64,000 bases of DNA from Streptomyces sp. HM190 (lineage in GTDB: Bacteria; Actinomycetota; Actinomycetes; Streptomycetales; Streptomycetaceae), in contig NZ_CP047318.1 of the NCBI RefSeq assembly GCF_009857135.1, forward strand, positions 5,270,001 to 5,334,000, given 5' to 3'. The notes under the pieces were generated by a model. The model saw only the letters and a program-made list of their open reading frames with translations, made no database searches and had not been told where the DNA came from. Position numbers and translations under genes: made by a program. Of this stretch, positions 36,156-44,917 are shown piece after piece (the first letter of the stretch is position 1; each line of letters opens with the position of its first letter).

Positions 36156-37784
36156 ATGGCGAAGATCCTGAAGTTCGACGAGGACGCCCGTCGCGCCCTC
36201 GAGCGCGGCGTCAACAAGCTTGCCGACACGGTGAAGGTGACGATCGGCCCCAAGGGCCGCAACGTCGTCATCGACAAGAAGTTCGGCGCCCCCACCATCA
36301 CCAACGACGGTGTGACCATCGCCCGCGAGGTCGAGATCGAGGACCCGTACGAGAACCTCGGCGCGCAGCTGGTGAAGGAGGTGGCGACCAAGACCAACGA
36401 CATCGCTGGTGACGGCACCACCACCGCCACCGTGCTCGCCCAGGCGCTGGTGCGCGAGGGCCTGAAGAACGTCGCCGCGGGCGCCTCCCCGGCCGCCCTG
36501 AAGAAGGGCATCGACGCCGCCGTCAAGGCCGTCTCCGAGGACCTGCTCGCCTCGGCCCGCCCGATCGATGAGAAGTCCGACATCGCCGCCGTCGCCGCGC
36601 TGTCCGCCCAGGACCAGCAGGTCGGCGAGCTGATCGCCGAGGCGATGGACAAGGTCGGCAAGGACGGTGTCATCACCGTCGAGGAGTCCAACACCTTCGG
36701 TCTGGAGCTGGACTTCACCGAGGGCATGGCCTTCGACAAGGGCTACCTGTCGCCGTACTTCGTCACGGACCAGGAGCGTATGGAGGCCGTCCTCGACGAG
36801 CCCTACATCCTCATCCACCAGGGCAAGATCGGCGCCATCGCCGACCTGCTGCCCCTGCTGGAGAAGATCATCCAGGCCAACGCCTCCAAGCCGCTGCTGA
36901 TCATCGCCGAGGACGTCGAGGGCGAGGCCCTCTCCACCCTCGTGGTCAACAAGATCCGCGGCACGTTCAACGCCGTGGCCGTCAAGGCCCCCGGCTTCGG
37001 CGACCGCCGCAAGGCGATGCTCCAGGACATGGCCGTCCTCACCGGCGCCACCGTCATCTCCGAGGAGGTCGGCCTCAAGCTCGACCAGGTCGGCCTCGAC
37101 GTGCTCGGCACCGCCCGCCGCGTCACCGTCACCAAGGACGACACCACGATCGTCGACGGCGCCGGCAACTCCGAGGACGTCCAGGGCCGCGTCGCCCAGA
37201 TCAAGTCCGAGATCGAGAACACCGACTCCGACTGGGACCGCGAGAAGCTCCAGGAGCGCCTCGCGAAGCTGGCCGGCGGCGTGTGCGTGATCAAGGTCGG
37301 CGCCGCCACCGAGGTGGAGCTGAAGGAGAAGAAGCACCGTCTGGAGGACGCCATCTCCGCGACCCGCGCCGCGGTCGAGGAGGGCATCGTCTCCGGTGGT
37401 GGCTCCGCGCTCGTCCACGCCGTGAAGGTCCTCGAGGGCAACCTCGGCAAGGACGGCGACGAGGCCACCGGTGTCTCCGTCGTCCGCAAGGCCGCCGTCG
37501 AGCCGCTGCGCTGGATCGCCGAGAACGCCGGCCTGGAGGGCTACGTCATCGTCTCCAAGGTCGCCGAGCTGGAGAAGGGCAGCGGCTACAACGCCGCCAC
37601 CGGCGAGTACGGCGACCTGGTCAAGGCCGGCGTCATCGACCCGGTCAAGGTCACCCGCTCCGCCCTGGAGAACGCCGCCTCCATCGCCTCCCTCCTCCTC
37701 ACGACCGAGACCCTGGTCGTCGAGAAGAAGGAAGAGGAGCCGGCCGAGGCGGGCCACGGCCACGGTCACGGCCACGCCCACTGA
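36156..37784 (+). CDS. groEL1: 60-kDa chaperonin GroEL1, His-rich tail form
   Basis: This is an ATP-driven chaperonin of 542 residues. Standard motifs are present: GPKGRNVVIDKKFGAPTIT, the ATP site AGDGTTTATVLAQ, and EEGIVSGGGSALVHA. The C-terminus ends EAGHGHGHGHAH, the histidine-rich tail typical of actinobacterial GroEL1 encoded beside groES. The Gly-Gly-Met tail of the housekeeping GroEL2 is absent, so a second copy elsewhere in the genome is expected. A strong hairpin terminator lies downstream. Confidence 0.97.
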   Translation: MAKILKFDEDARRALERGVNKLADTVKVTIGPKGRNVVIDKKFGAPTITNDGVTIAREVEIEDPYENLGAQLVKEVATKTNDIAGDGTTTATVLAQALVREGLKNVAAGASPAALKKGIDAAVKAVSEDLLASARPIDEKSDIAAVAALSAQDQQVGELIAEAMDKVGKDGVITVEESNTFGLELDFTEGMAFDKGYLSPYFVTDQERMEAVLDEPYILIHQGKIGAIADLLPLLEKIIQANASKPLLIIAEDVEGEALSTLVVNKIRGTFNAVAVKAPGFGDRRKAMLQDMAVLTGATVISEEVGLKLDQVGLDVLGTARRVTVTKDDTTIVDGAGNSEDVQGRVAQIKSEIENTDSDWDREKLQERLAKLAGGVCVIKVGAATEVELKEKKHRLEDAISATRAAVEEGIVSGGGSALVHAVKVLEGNLGKDGDEATGVSVVRKAAVEPLRWIAENAGLEGYVIVSKVAELEKGSGYNAATGEYGDLVKAGVIDPVKVTRSALENAASIASLLLTTETLVVEKKEEEPAEAGHGHGHGHAH

Positions 37785-37864
37785 GGCAGCACCACCCTTC
37801 GGGGCGCCGCTTCCTGAGGCACAGTTCCTCGGGGCGGACACCGCCCCCCGAGGCGTACGCCTGA

Positions 37865-37903
37865 GAGAAGCCCCCGTTCCGCGCGCCGGAACGGGGGCTT
37901 CTC
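37865..37903. terminator. Bidirectional terminator between groEL1 and the cyclase-like gene
   Basis: GAGAAGCCCCCGTTCCG pairs perfectly with CGGAACGGGGGCTTCTC around a short loop. Placed between convergent genes, it can serve both strands. Confidence 0.88.
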
Positions 37904-37982
37904 CCTGCACGGCGCGCCTGCCCCGGCGGCCCTGGCGGTCTTCCCGGAGACCCGCCCTCGCCGCCCGGCCCGGCGACAGCCC

Positions 37983-38690
37983 TCAGCGCTCCAGTCCCTC
38001 CAGGGCACCCAGTTGCCCCATCAGCGCGAGCCGGTCGTACTGCCACCACCCCTCGGCGAGCTTCCCGTCCGCCGAGCAGCGGTGGATGCTCATCCCGGTC
38101 ATGGAGACCTTCCGCCCGGTGGGCGCGATACCGAGGAACTCGCCCGTGTGCGTGCCGTTCCACGTCCACCGCGTGCACACCCGGTCGCCCTCGGCCAGCT
38201 GGTCCTCGACGGTGAACGAGAAGTCGAAGCCCGACCGCCACATCGCGAACTCACGCCGGGCCGCGTCCATGCCGATCACGTCCTGCGGGTTCGACGGGTC
38301 GTGGTCGTGATAGTCCTCCACCAGCAGATCGTTCAGCGGCGGCAGCTCCCCCGGCGTGCCCAGCGTCTCGAAGAACCTCCGCGCGGTGTCCGCGTTCAGC
38401 TGCTCGTCCCGCACCACGTCCAGATCCGTGAAGGTCGGCACCTCGTCGCAGAGCGCCACCATCTCGTTGAAGATCCGGTCCGTCTCCGGCAGCCGGGAGT
38501 TCCGCACGGCCTCCTCGTACGACGGGAACTCCACGATCTCGACGAAGTGCCCCTCGTCGGACCGGTCCTTCCCGATCATGCTGTGCGTCGCCGTCCGTTT
38601 GCCCCTGGTCTGCTCGACCCACCGGTCCATCAGCCGGTCCATCTCGTCGAACCGGCTCGTCCTGCAGTCGATGAGCTGTACAAACGTCAC
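37983..38690 (-). CDS. Two-domain protein: ABM-like fold fused to SnoaL-like cyclase fold
   Basis: This 235-residue cytoplasmic protein seems to join two small folds. Residues 1-95 (FVQLIDCRTSRFDEMDRLM, HFVEIVEFPSYEEAVRNS) look like the dimeric alpha/beta barrel of the ABM/EthD type. Residues 100-230 (ADTARRFFETLGTPG, DYHDHDPSNPQDVIG, DRVCTRWTWNGTHTGEFLG) are SnoaL-like (NTF2 fold), with the usual GIAPTGRKVSMTGMSIHR core. Ester cyclase or isomerase activity is possible, but the substrate is unknown. The GTG start follows GGAGGTGGTCTT. Confidence 0.8.
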   Translation of the reverse strand: MTFVQLIDCRTSRFDEMDRLMDRWVEQTRGKRTATHSMIGKDRSDEGHFVEIVEFPSYEEAVRNSRLPETDRIFNEMVALCDEVPTFTDLDVVRDEQLNADTARRFFETLGTPGELPPLNDLLVEDYHDHDPSNPQDVIGMDAARREFAMWRSGFDFSFTVEDQLAEGDRVCTRWTWNGTHTGEFLGIAPTGRKVSMTGMSIHRCSADGKLAEGWWQYDRLALMGQLGALEGLER

Positions 38691-38794
38691 AAGACCACCT
38701 CCGGCCCCCCTGGGTCCGGTCGGACAGCTCCATTCTCGCCCCGCGCCGCCTCCCGCTCACCCGCTGGGCGAGGCAGCAGCCCCGGCCCGCCCGG

Positions 38795-39568
38795 CTACTG
38801 GGGGCCGTACTTCCGCCCGGTCCGGGAGCTGACCCCGCCCAGCAGCCCCCGCGGCATCACCTTCACCACACCCATCAGGGCCTTGTAGCGCGGGTCGGGG
38901 ACCGAGACCGTCTTGCCGCGCGCGAGGTCGGCCAGGGCCGCCGTGACCAGCTTGTCGGCGTCGAGCCACATCCAGTCCGGGATGTTGTCCGTGCCCATGC
39001 CCGCCCGCTCGTGGAACTCCGTGCGGACGAAACCCGGGCACAGCGCCATCAGCCGGACCCCGCTGCCGGCCAGGTCCCGCGCCGCGCCCTGCGTGAACTG
39101 CACCACCCACGCCTTCGACGCGCCGTACGTCCCCCGCGGCACGAACGCCGCCACCGACGCCACGTTCACGACACCGCCCCGGCCGCGCTCCCGCATGGCC
39201 TCGGCCGCCGCCGAGGTCAGCCGGAGCACCGCCTCGCAGTGCACCTTGAGCATCTTCAGCTCGTCCGCCATCGAGACGTCGAGAAAGCGGCCCTTGTTGC
39301 CGAATCCCGCGTTGTTGACCAGCAGGTCGACCGGGTTCTTGCGATCGGACAGCCGCCGCGCCACCGACTCGATGCCGTCGTCCGCCGCCAGGTCCGCCGT
39401 CAGGACCTCCGCCTCGATGCCATGCCGGTCGTGCAACTCCGTGGCCTGCTCCCGCAGCCGCTTCGTGTCACGCGCCACCAGCACCAGGGCATGCCCGTCC
39501 GCCGCCAGCCGTCGCGCGAAGGCTGCGCCGATGCCCGCTGTCGATCCCGTAATCAGAGCCGTTGTCAT
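38795..39568 (-). CDS. Short-chain dehydrogenase/reductase
   Basis: This classical SDR of 257 residues has the cofactor motif TGSTAGIGAAFARRL at the N-terminus, an Arg at the end of strand 2 (LVARD) suggesting NADP(H), NNAGFGNKG, and the catalytic Tyr-Lys in YGASKAW. The C-terminal part (about 205-257) resembles SDRs acting on lipid or steroid-like ketones, but the substrate cannot be read from sequence. It is on the same strand as the cyclase-like gene, 104 bases upstream of it. Confidence 0.88.
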   Translation of the reverse strand: MTTALITGSTAGIGAAFARRLAADGHALVLVARDTKRLREQATELHDRHGIEAEVLTADLAADDGIESVARRLSDRKNPVDLLVNNAGFGNKGRFLDVSMADELKMLKVHCEAVLRLTSAAAEAMRERGRGGVVNVASVAAFVPRGTYGASKAWVVQFTQGAARDLAGSGVRLMALCPGFVRTEFHERAGMGTDNIPDWMWLDADKLVTAALADLARGKTVSVPDPRYKALMGVVKVMPRGLLGGVSSRTGRKYGPQ

Positions 39569-39680
39569 GGCGCAAGGGTAGTGACCCGGACTGCGCTGAT
39601 CCGCTTGCCCACGGCTGCGGATCCTCCCCGGTCGTCCCCGCCCCTCGTCCCCATGGTCGGCGTCGCCGCCACCGTCGCCG

Positions 39681-40367
39681 TCACGTCGCGGAGTCGGTGC
39701 CTCCGTCCTGCTGGGCCGCGTACGTCCGGGCCGACTGAAGGAGTTCCGAGTGGAGTGCCTCGCCCGCGGCCAGCAGGCGCGGCAGCAGCTCGCGCTCGTT
39801 CATCGTGGCGCGGAAGGCGAGGGCGACGGTCACGTCGTGGTGCGGCCGGTGGACGATCTCGATCGGGTCGCCCGCCCGGATCTCGCCCGGCCGCACCACC
39901 CGCAGATACGCCCCCGGCTCGGCCTTCTCCGTGAAGCGCCTGACCCAGCCGCGCTCACCGAGGTGCCGCTGGAAAGTGAGACAGGGGACGCGAGCTGCGG
40001 TGATCTCCAGGACGACCTCCGCACCGATCCGCCAGCGCTCCCCGATGAGCGCGCCGGAGATGTCGAGGCCCTCGGTCGTCAGGTTCTCCCCGAAGGACCC
40101 GTTGGGCAGGGCCCGGCCGAGTTCGTGCTCCCACGCGTCGAGGTCCTCGCGGGCGAACGCGTAGACCGCCTGGTCGTTCCCGCCGTGATGCCGCCTGTTG
40201 CACACCGCGTCCCCGGCCAGCCCGCTGCCGCCCACCCCCTTCGGACCGGGCGCGGCCACCCGCACCGGCCCGGCCACCGGCCGCTTGTCGATCCCTGTCG
40301 CGCTCTTCGACTCCTCGGGGACGTCGACCGCCGTGGCCCGCCCGAGGTTCAGTGACAACAGCTTCAT
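39681..40367 (-). CDS. MOSC-domain protein, YiiM-like
   Basis: This 228-residue protein has a MOSC beta-barrel domain, the fold that binds sulfur-ligated molybdenum cofactor. KLLSLNLGRATAVDV starts the protein. The core motifs are GDAVCNRRHHGGNDQAVYAFARED, GSFGENLTTEGLDIS and the conserved Cys in AARVPCLTFQRHLGE. YiiM-type members reduce N-hydroxylated compounds. No 3-alpha fusion or reductase domain is attached. It is divergent from a LysR regulator that may control it. Confidence 0.88.
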   Translation of the reverse strand: MKLLSLNLGRATAVDVPEESKSATGIDKRPVAGPVRVAAPGPKGVGGSGLAGDAVCNRRHHGGNDQAVYAFAREDLDAWEHELGRALPNGSFGENLTTEGLDISGALIGERWRIGAEVVLEITAARVPCLTFQRHLGERGWVRRFTEKAEPGAYLRVVRPGEIRAGDPIEIVHRPHHDVTVALAFRATMNERELLPRLLAAGEALHSELLQSARTYAAQQDGGTDSAT

Positions 40368-40395
40368 ACCGGCACGCTAGGCGAGCGTCATCAAA

Positions 40396-40423
40396 GCGTC
40401 GACGCAATATTCGTTGCCGCGTC
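40396..40423. promoter_or_regulatory. Operator candidate between MOSC and LysR genes
   Basis: The 79-base divergent intergenic region contains the palindrome GCGTCGACGC (40396-40405) overlapping GCAA-N6-TTGC (40404-40417), the dyad style of LysR-type binding sites. It is AT-rich relative to its surroundings. Confidence 0.4.
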
Positions 40424-40446
40424 CAAGCCGCCCTTATGCTCGACCC

Positions 40447-41346
40447 GTGATCGAGGCCCGTCATCTCCGCGTCCTGCGCGCCGTCGCCGCCACCGGCTCC
40501 TTCTCGGCGGCCGGCCGTGAACTCGGCTGCACCCAGCCCGCCGTGAGCCAGCAGATGAAGGCGCTCGAATCGTCCGTCGGCACGCCCCTGCTGGTCCGCG
40601 GCGGCCGTGAGATGCGGCTGACGCAGGCGGGCGAGGCGCTCGTGCGGCACGCGGCCGGAATCCTCGCCGGTCTCACGGCCGCCGAGGAGGAGGTCGCCGC
40701 GATCGCGGGGCTGCGCGCCGGCCGGGTCCGGCTGGTCTCCTTCCCCAGCGGCAGCTCCACCCTCGTCCCCACCGCCCTCGCCGCCCTCCGCGCCGCCCAC
40801 CCCGGCACCCGGGTCTCCCTGGAGGAGGCCGAACCGCCCCGCTCCGTCGAACTGCTCCGCGAGGGCGACTGCGACATCGCGCTCGCCTTCCGCTACGAGG
40901 GCGCGGCGGGCGCCGAGGAGTGGGAGGACCTGGTGGTGCGCCCCCTGCTCACCGACCGTCTCGTCGGCCTCGTCCCCCAGGGGCACCGGCTGGCCCGGAC
41001 GCGGTCCATCGGCATCGGGGAACTCGCGGGGGAGCCCTGGATCGCCGGCTGTCCCCGCTGCCGGGGCCAGCTGGTGCGGGTCTGCGAGAGCGCGGGCTTC
41101 ACCCCGCGCATCGACTTCGCCACCGACGACTACCCGGCGGTGGTGGGCCTGGTGGGAGCGGGACTCGGCGTCGCGGTCCTGCCGGAGCTGGCCATCGAGT
41201 CCGTGCGGCCCAAGGGTGTACGGATGATCACGGTGGAGCCGGTGGTGCGCCGCGAGATCGTCGCACTCACCCTCCCGGACCTCGCCCGCGTCCCCACGGT
41301 CGCCGCGACCCTGGACCACCTGACGAAGGCGGCGACCCGCGCGTAG
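40447..41346 (+). CDS. LysR-family transcriptional regulator
   Basis: This 299-residue LTTR has an N-terminal winged helix-turn-helix (residues 1-60: LRVLRAVAATGSFSAAGREL, GCTQPAVSQQMKALE) and an effector domain (about 90-295). The effector domain has the CDIALAFRYEG and VGLVGAGLGVAVLPELA segments. The GTG at 40447 is the family-consistent start. The divergent arrangement with the MOSC gene suggests local control, though the inducer is unknown. Confidence 0.9.
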   Translation: MIEARHLRVLRAVAATGSFSAAGRELGCTQPAVSQQMKALESSVGTPLLVRGGREMRLTQAGEALVRHAAGILAGLTAAEEEVAAIAGLRAGRVRLVSFPSGSSTLVPTALAALRAAHPGTRVSLEEAEPPRSVELLREGDCDIALAFRYEGAAGAEEWEDLVVRPLLTDRLVGLVPQGHRLARTRSIGIGELAGEPWIAGCPRCRGQLVRVCESAGFTPRIDFATDDYPAVVGLVGAGLGVAVLPELAIESVRPKGVRMITVEPVVRREIVALTLPDLARVPTVAATLDHLTKAATRA

Positions 41347-41495
41347 CCGTCCGGCTGTGGCGAGAGAGGGGGCGGCGGGAGGCCCGCAACCCGGGGGAGC
41401 GGTCGGGCGTTGACCCCTGCGACTGTCCACCCCTCAACCGCGCGGGCGTTCCTGCTGCCGGGTGCGTGGCCGGAACGCGGGCGCCAGGAAGCCTC

Positions 41496-42860
41496 ATGAC
41501 TCTCGATCACATCGTTCGCCGGTTCGTGTGCGGACTCGCTCTGTTGGGCGCCGTCGCCGGCGTGGCCGCGGGCCCCTCCGCGGGCGCGGCCGACCCCCCG
41601 GCCAAGGCTCCCGTCATCGACCGGGACTTCCCGGACCCTGACATCGTGGAGACAGGCGGGACGTATCACGCGTACGCCACCAACGACTCCGTCAAGAACA
41701 TCCAGCACGCGACCTCGCGCGACCTGAGGCACTGGACCGTCGACGAAGGCGACGTCCTGCCCGAACTCGGCGCGTGGGCGGTGCCGAATCCCAGGAGGGT
41801 GTGGGCGCCGGAGGTGTTCCGCCACGGCGGCGGCTACACCATGCACTACACGGCCCATGACCGGGCGAGCGGCCGGCAGTGCATCGGTGTCGCCCGGTCC
41901 GCCACACCCGGCGGCCCGTTCCGGCCGGTCGGCGCGGGGCCGCTGATCTGCCCGGCGGCCGAGGGTGGTGCCATCGACGCCTCCAGCTACGCCGAGGCCG
42001 GGCGGCGCTACGTGCTGTGGAAGAACGACGGCAACTGCTGCGACCTGCGCAAGGACACCTGGCTGCACCTGCAGCCCGTCTCGTGGGACGGCACCCGCAC
42101 CCTCGGGGAACCCGTCCGCCTGATCAAGCAGGACCGGGAGTGGGAGGGCCCCCTGATCGAGGCGCCCACCCTCGTGAAGAGGCACGGCCACTACCTCCTG
42201 TTCTACTCGGCCGACTTCTACGCCGGCGACGGGTACAAGACGAGCTACGCGGTGGCGCGCGACCTGACCGGCCCGTACACCAAAGCGGCGAATCCGCTGA
42301 TGACGACGCAGACCTTCTCCGGCGCGGTGCGCGGCCCCGGCGGCCAGGACGTGGTCACCGGCCCCGACGGCCGGGACCGCGTCGTCTTCCACGGCTGGAG
42401 CGCCGACCACCGGAGCCGACCCATGTACATCGCCGATCTGGGCTACGCCGACGGCTATCCCGTCGTACGCGGCAGCAAGGTCGTCCACCAGGCCGAGCAC
42501 GCGCGGGTGCGGAACGCCGTCGTACGTGAGGCCCCCAGCGCCTCCGGCGGCAAGGCCGTCGGGAGGATCGATCACGCCGACAGCCACGTCGAGTTCACGG
42601 TCTTCGCCGCCTCGGCGGGCGAGCACCAGCTGTCCGTGTGGTTCGGCAACGGTTCCCTGGATCCGGCGGGGAACGCGGTGACCGCCTCGCACCGCCTGTT
42701 GGTCAACGGCGCCGACGTGGGCGCCGTCCGCTACCCGCACACCGGCTGGGACCACTGGCGGGAGGAGCGGACCACCGTCACCCTGCGGGACGGCTGGAAC
42801 ACCATCCGCCTCGGCAAGGGCGAGTACTTCGCCGAACTGGACGCTGTGGAGGTGGGCTGA
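41496..42860 (+). CDS. Secreted GH43-type glycoside hydrolase with C-terminal CBM
   Basis: This exported enzyme of 454 residues has a Sec signal peptide (LALLGAVAGVAAGPSAGA). A five-bladed propeller domain (about residues 40-310) shows the GH43 catalytic base region DRDFPDPDIVETGGTYHAY, WAPEVFRHGGGYTMHYTA and the acid Glu near EGPLIEAPTLVKR. A C-terminal beta-sandwich (about 330-454, QAEHARVRNAVVREAPSASG, DAVEVG) looks like a CBM35/CBM6 module. The likely substrate is arabinan, arabinoxylan or xylo-oligosaccharide side chains, undecided here. Confidence 0.87.
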   Translation: MTLDHIVRRFVCGLALLGAVAGVAAGPSAGAADPPAKAPVIDRDFPDPDIVETGGTYHAYATNDSVKNIQHATSRDLRHWTVDEGDVLPELGAWAVPNPRRVWAPEVFRHGGGYTMHYTAHDRASGRQCIGVARSATPGGPFRPVGAGPLICPAAEGGAIDASSYAEAGRRYVLWKNDGNCCDLRKDTWLHLQPVSWDGTRTLGEPVRLIKQDREWEGPLIEAPTLVKRHGHYLLFYSADFYAGDGYKTSYAVARDLTGPYTKAANPLMTTQTFSGAVRGPGGQDVVTGPDGRDRVVFHGWSADHRSRPMYIADLGYADGYPVVRGSKVVHQAEHARVRNAVVREAPSASGGKAVGRIDHADSHVEFTVFAASAGEHQLSVWFGNGSLDPAGNAVTASHRLLVNGADVGAVRYPHTGWDHWREERTTVTLRDGWNTIRLGKGEYFAELDAVEVG

Positions 42861-42934
42861 CACCGCGCTCCGCCCGCCACGGCGGCGCGGGCCCCCCGGC
42901 CACCGCGGCGGTCGGTGGCCGGGGGGACGGAGGG

Positions 42935-43225
42935 TCAGCGGTTGGTCCACAGATGCCTGAAGAGTCGGCCCTCCGCGCACTGGTACTGGTCCCAGTGGCC
43001 CCGCTCGACCCCCTGCCTGCCGGCCGTCTCACAGCCGCCCTGCGTCACGTACCTGCCCCGGTAGACGTCGAGGGCGGCGGCGCCCGCCCGGTCGACGGCC
43101 GTCACCTGTCCCGCGACCGTGTGAGCGGTGGCAGAGGCGGCCGTCGCCGGGGCGGCGGAGGCCAGGCCGAGGGCGGTGACGGCCGCGGCCGTCACGGTGA
43201 CGAACATGGAGCCTGCGCGAGTCAT
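42935..43225 (-). CDS. Small secreted protein of unknown function (96 aa)
   Basis: The signal peptide (FVTVTAAAVTALGLASAAPATA) is followed by a mature domain of about 65 residues with two Cys (QGGCETAGRQGVERG, YQCAEGRLF), probably one disulfide. The ATG at 43225 follows AAGGGACAAC. Secreted streptomycete peptides of this look are common and mostly uncharacterised. It is convergent with the GH43 gene and divergent from the regulator gene at 43469. Confidence 0.7.
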   Translation of the reverse strand: MTRAGSMFVTVTAAAVTALGLASAAPATAASATAHTVAGQVTAVDRAGAAALDVYRGRYVTQGGCETAGRQGVERGHWDQYQCAEGRLFRHLWTNR

Positions 43226-43468
43226 GACGTTGTCCCTTCGTATGCGGATGAGATGGACCGGGCTCGGCTGACCAGCCATCACCTACGGGAGTGATTCGCT
43301 GCCCGGTATGCAGAGCTTGAGATGAATTCAGGTCCTATCGCAACCAGATCCCGCTTGCTTCGGGTATATCGGGATCACTACATTCCTGACCTGCTGGGAT
43401 GCACATGTCCCGGGATGCGAAGCAGCCGACAGGGCACCGTTTCCGGGGCCGATCAGGGGGCGTCCGCG

Positions 43469-44389
43469 ATGAACGAAGGGACCAGGCAGCCCGTCCGGGC
43501 GGTCACACCGGCCCGGCAACTCGGCAGCGCGCTCCGCGCGCTCCAGCAGCGGTCGGGCCGGACCCTGCGGGCCCTGGAGGAGCAGGTCCGCATCAGCGAC
43601 TCCTCACTCTCCCGCTACTTCCGCGGCGACACCGTGCCGCCCTGGTCGGTGGTGCGGGACCTGTGCAGGGCGCTGGGCGCCGACCCCACCGCCTACCGTT
43701 CCCTGTGGGAAGCGGCCTACCAGGGGCACCCCGAGCCCCCCGCCCGAGCCGAGCCCCCCACAGCCCCCCTCCCCGCCGAAGCCCAGGCCGAGGCCCCCGT
43801 CCAGAGCACCCCGCGCACCGGCGAACCTCGCCCGCGCCGTGCCTGGCCGACCGGCCGCTGGGCCTACCTGATCGTGGGCGCCGTCGTCGGCCTGGCCGCC
43901 GGTCTGTTGCTGCCCTGGGCGCTGCCGGGCTCCTCCGGCACACCGTCCTCCGCCGGCGGGGCCCCGTCCGAGGCGCGGCGGGAAGCCCCTGGTGGCCCCG
44001 GTACCCGCGCCGGCACGCCGAAGCCGGTCGGCCTGGCACGCATCTTCGTCAACCGGACCACGGGCAGATGCCTGGACGACAGCCTCGAATTCGGCCTGCG
44101 TACCTACCAGTGCAACGGCATGTCCTACCAGTGGTGGACGATCCACGCCTACGCCGACGGCACCCGCAGGCTCCGCAACCACGCCACGGGCAAGTGCCTG
44201 GACGGCGACGGCGCGGAGCTGCGCACCCGGCCCTGCGGGAACTCCGCCGCACAGCGGTGGACGTTCGTTCCGGGCGAGGACGAGGCGGTCGCCCTGCGGA
44301 ACGGGACCAGCGAGCGGTGCCTGGACGACGGCCGCGCGGAGCTGCGGTCTGTGCCCTGCCGGAGTTCGTCCCGTCAGAAGTGGGCCTGA
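43469..44389 (+). CDS. Membrane-spanning helix-turn-helix protein with extracytoplasmic ricin-type lectin domain
   Basis: The 306 residues show three parts. An N-terminal XRE-like helix-turn-helix (about 18-72: LGSALRALQQRSGRTLRALE, ISDSSLSRYFRGDTVPPWS) comes first. After a Pro-rich linker there is one membrane segment (AYLIVGAVVGLAAGLLLPWA, about 131-150). A C-terminal beta-trefoil with three repeats of the TGRCLDD/TGKCLDG kind and Q-x-W motifs (YQWW, AQRW, RQKW) completes it. This layout fits a one-component regulator that senses a carbohydrate outside and binds DNA inside. The ATG follows AGGGGGCG. Confidence 0.8.
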   Translation: MNEGTRQPVRAVTPARQLGSALRALQQRSGRTLRALEEQVRISDSSLSRYFRGDTVPPWSVVRDLCRALGADPTAYRSLWEAAYQGHPEPPARAEPPTAPLPAEAQAEAPVQSTPRTGEPRPRRAWPTGRWAYLIVGAVVGLAAGLLLPWALPGSSGTPSSAGGAPSEARREAPGGPGTRAGTPKPVGLARIFVNRTTGRCLDDSLEFGLRTYQCNGMSYQWWTIHAYADGTRRLRNHATGKCLDGDGAELRTRPCGNSAAQRWTFVPGEDEAVALRNGTSERCLDDGRAELRSVPCRSSSRQKWA

Positions 44390-44917
44390 TCGCCGTACTC
44401 GGCGCGCGCGTTCTCCGCGCGCGGTGATCCCCGGCCGAGGTGAGCCCGCCCGACTCACGGTTCGACGCACCTCGCCGGCCGGGGCGATCGCGTACCCCTC
44501 AGCTCAGTCAGGCTGCCAGCCGAGCGTGCCCGCGCCCGTGCCCGTATGCCCCGCCTCCTCCCGGGACGGCGGCGTCCCCGCAGGTCAGCGCCCTGGGTGT
44601 CCCGTCCTCAGGGAAGCGTGCGGGACATGGTTGCGGCGGTCGCCGCGACACCCGCACAGTCGGATCACTCGGTTCCACCGCTCCTGACGCCGCCGCCGAC
44701 GCGGAGACACGGTCGGCACGGCGGCCGTGTCGACGCGGTCGAGCCTGATCTGAGCCGGACGACCGGACCCGAGCCGGACGACCGGACCCGAGCCGTCAGT
44801 CGCGCCGCTTCACGGGCACCCGCCGGCCGAGCGGGCCCGTCCCGAGGCCACCCCCACCCCCCCAGCCGTGCCGACGGCCGCAGCCTCCGGCACCGACGCA
44901 CCAGCAAGGACATCCCC
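44390..44917. other. Intergenic region before the GTP cyclohydrolase operon
   Basis: No gene is supported in these 528 bases. They must hold the promoter of the operon that starts with ribA. A 19-bp direct repeat GAGCCGGACGACCGGACCC occurs at 44752-44770 and 44771-44789 with a partial third unit, which could bind a regulator. I see no clear -35/-10 pair. Confidence 0.6.

Noticed and set aside
44546..44917. Upstream in-frame extension of the GTP cyclohydrolase gene
   Set aside because: The 124 extra codons are Pro/Arg-rich and unlike the family. ATG 44918 has AAGGA at a proper distance.
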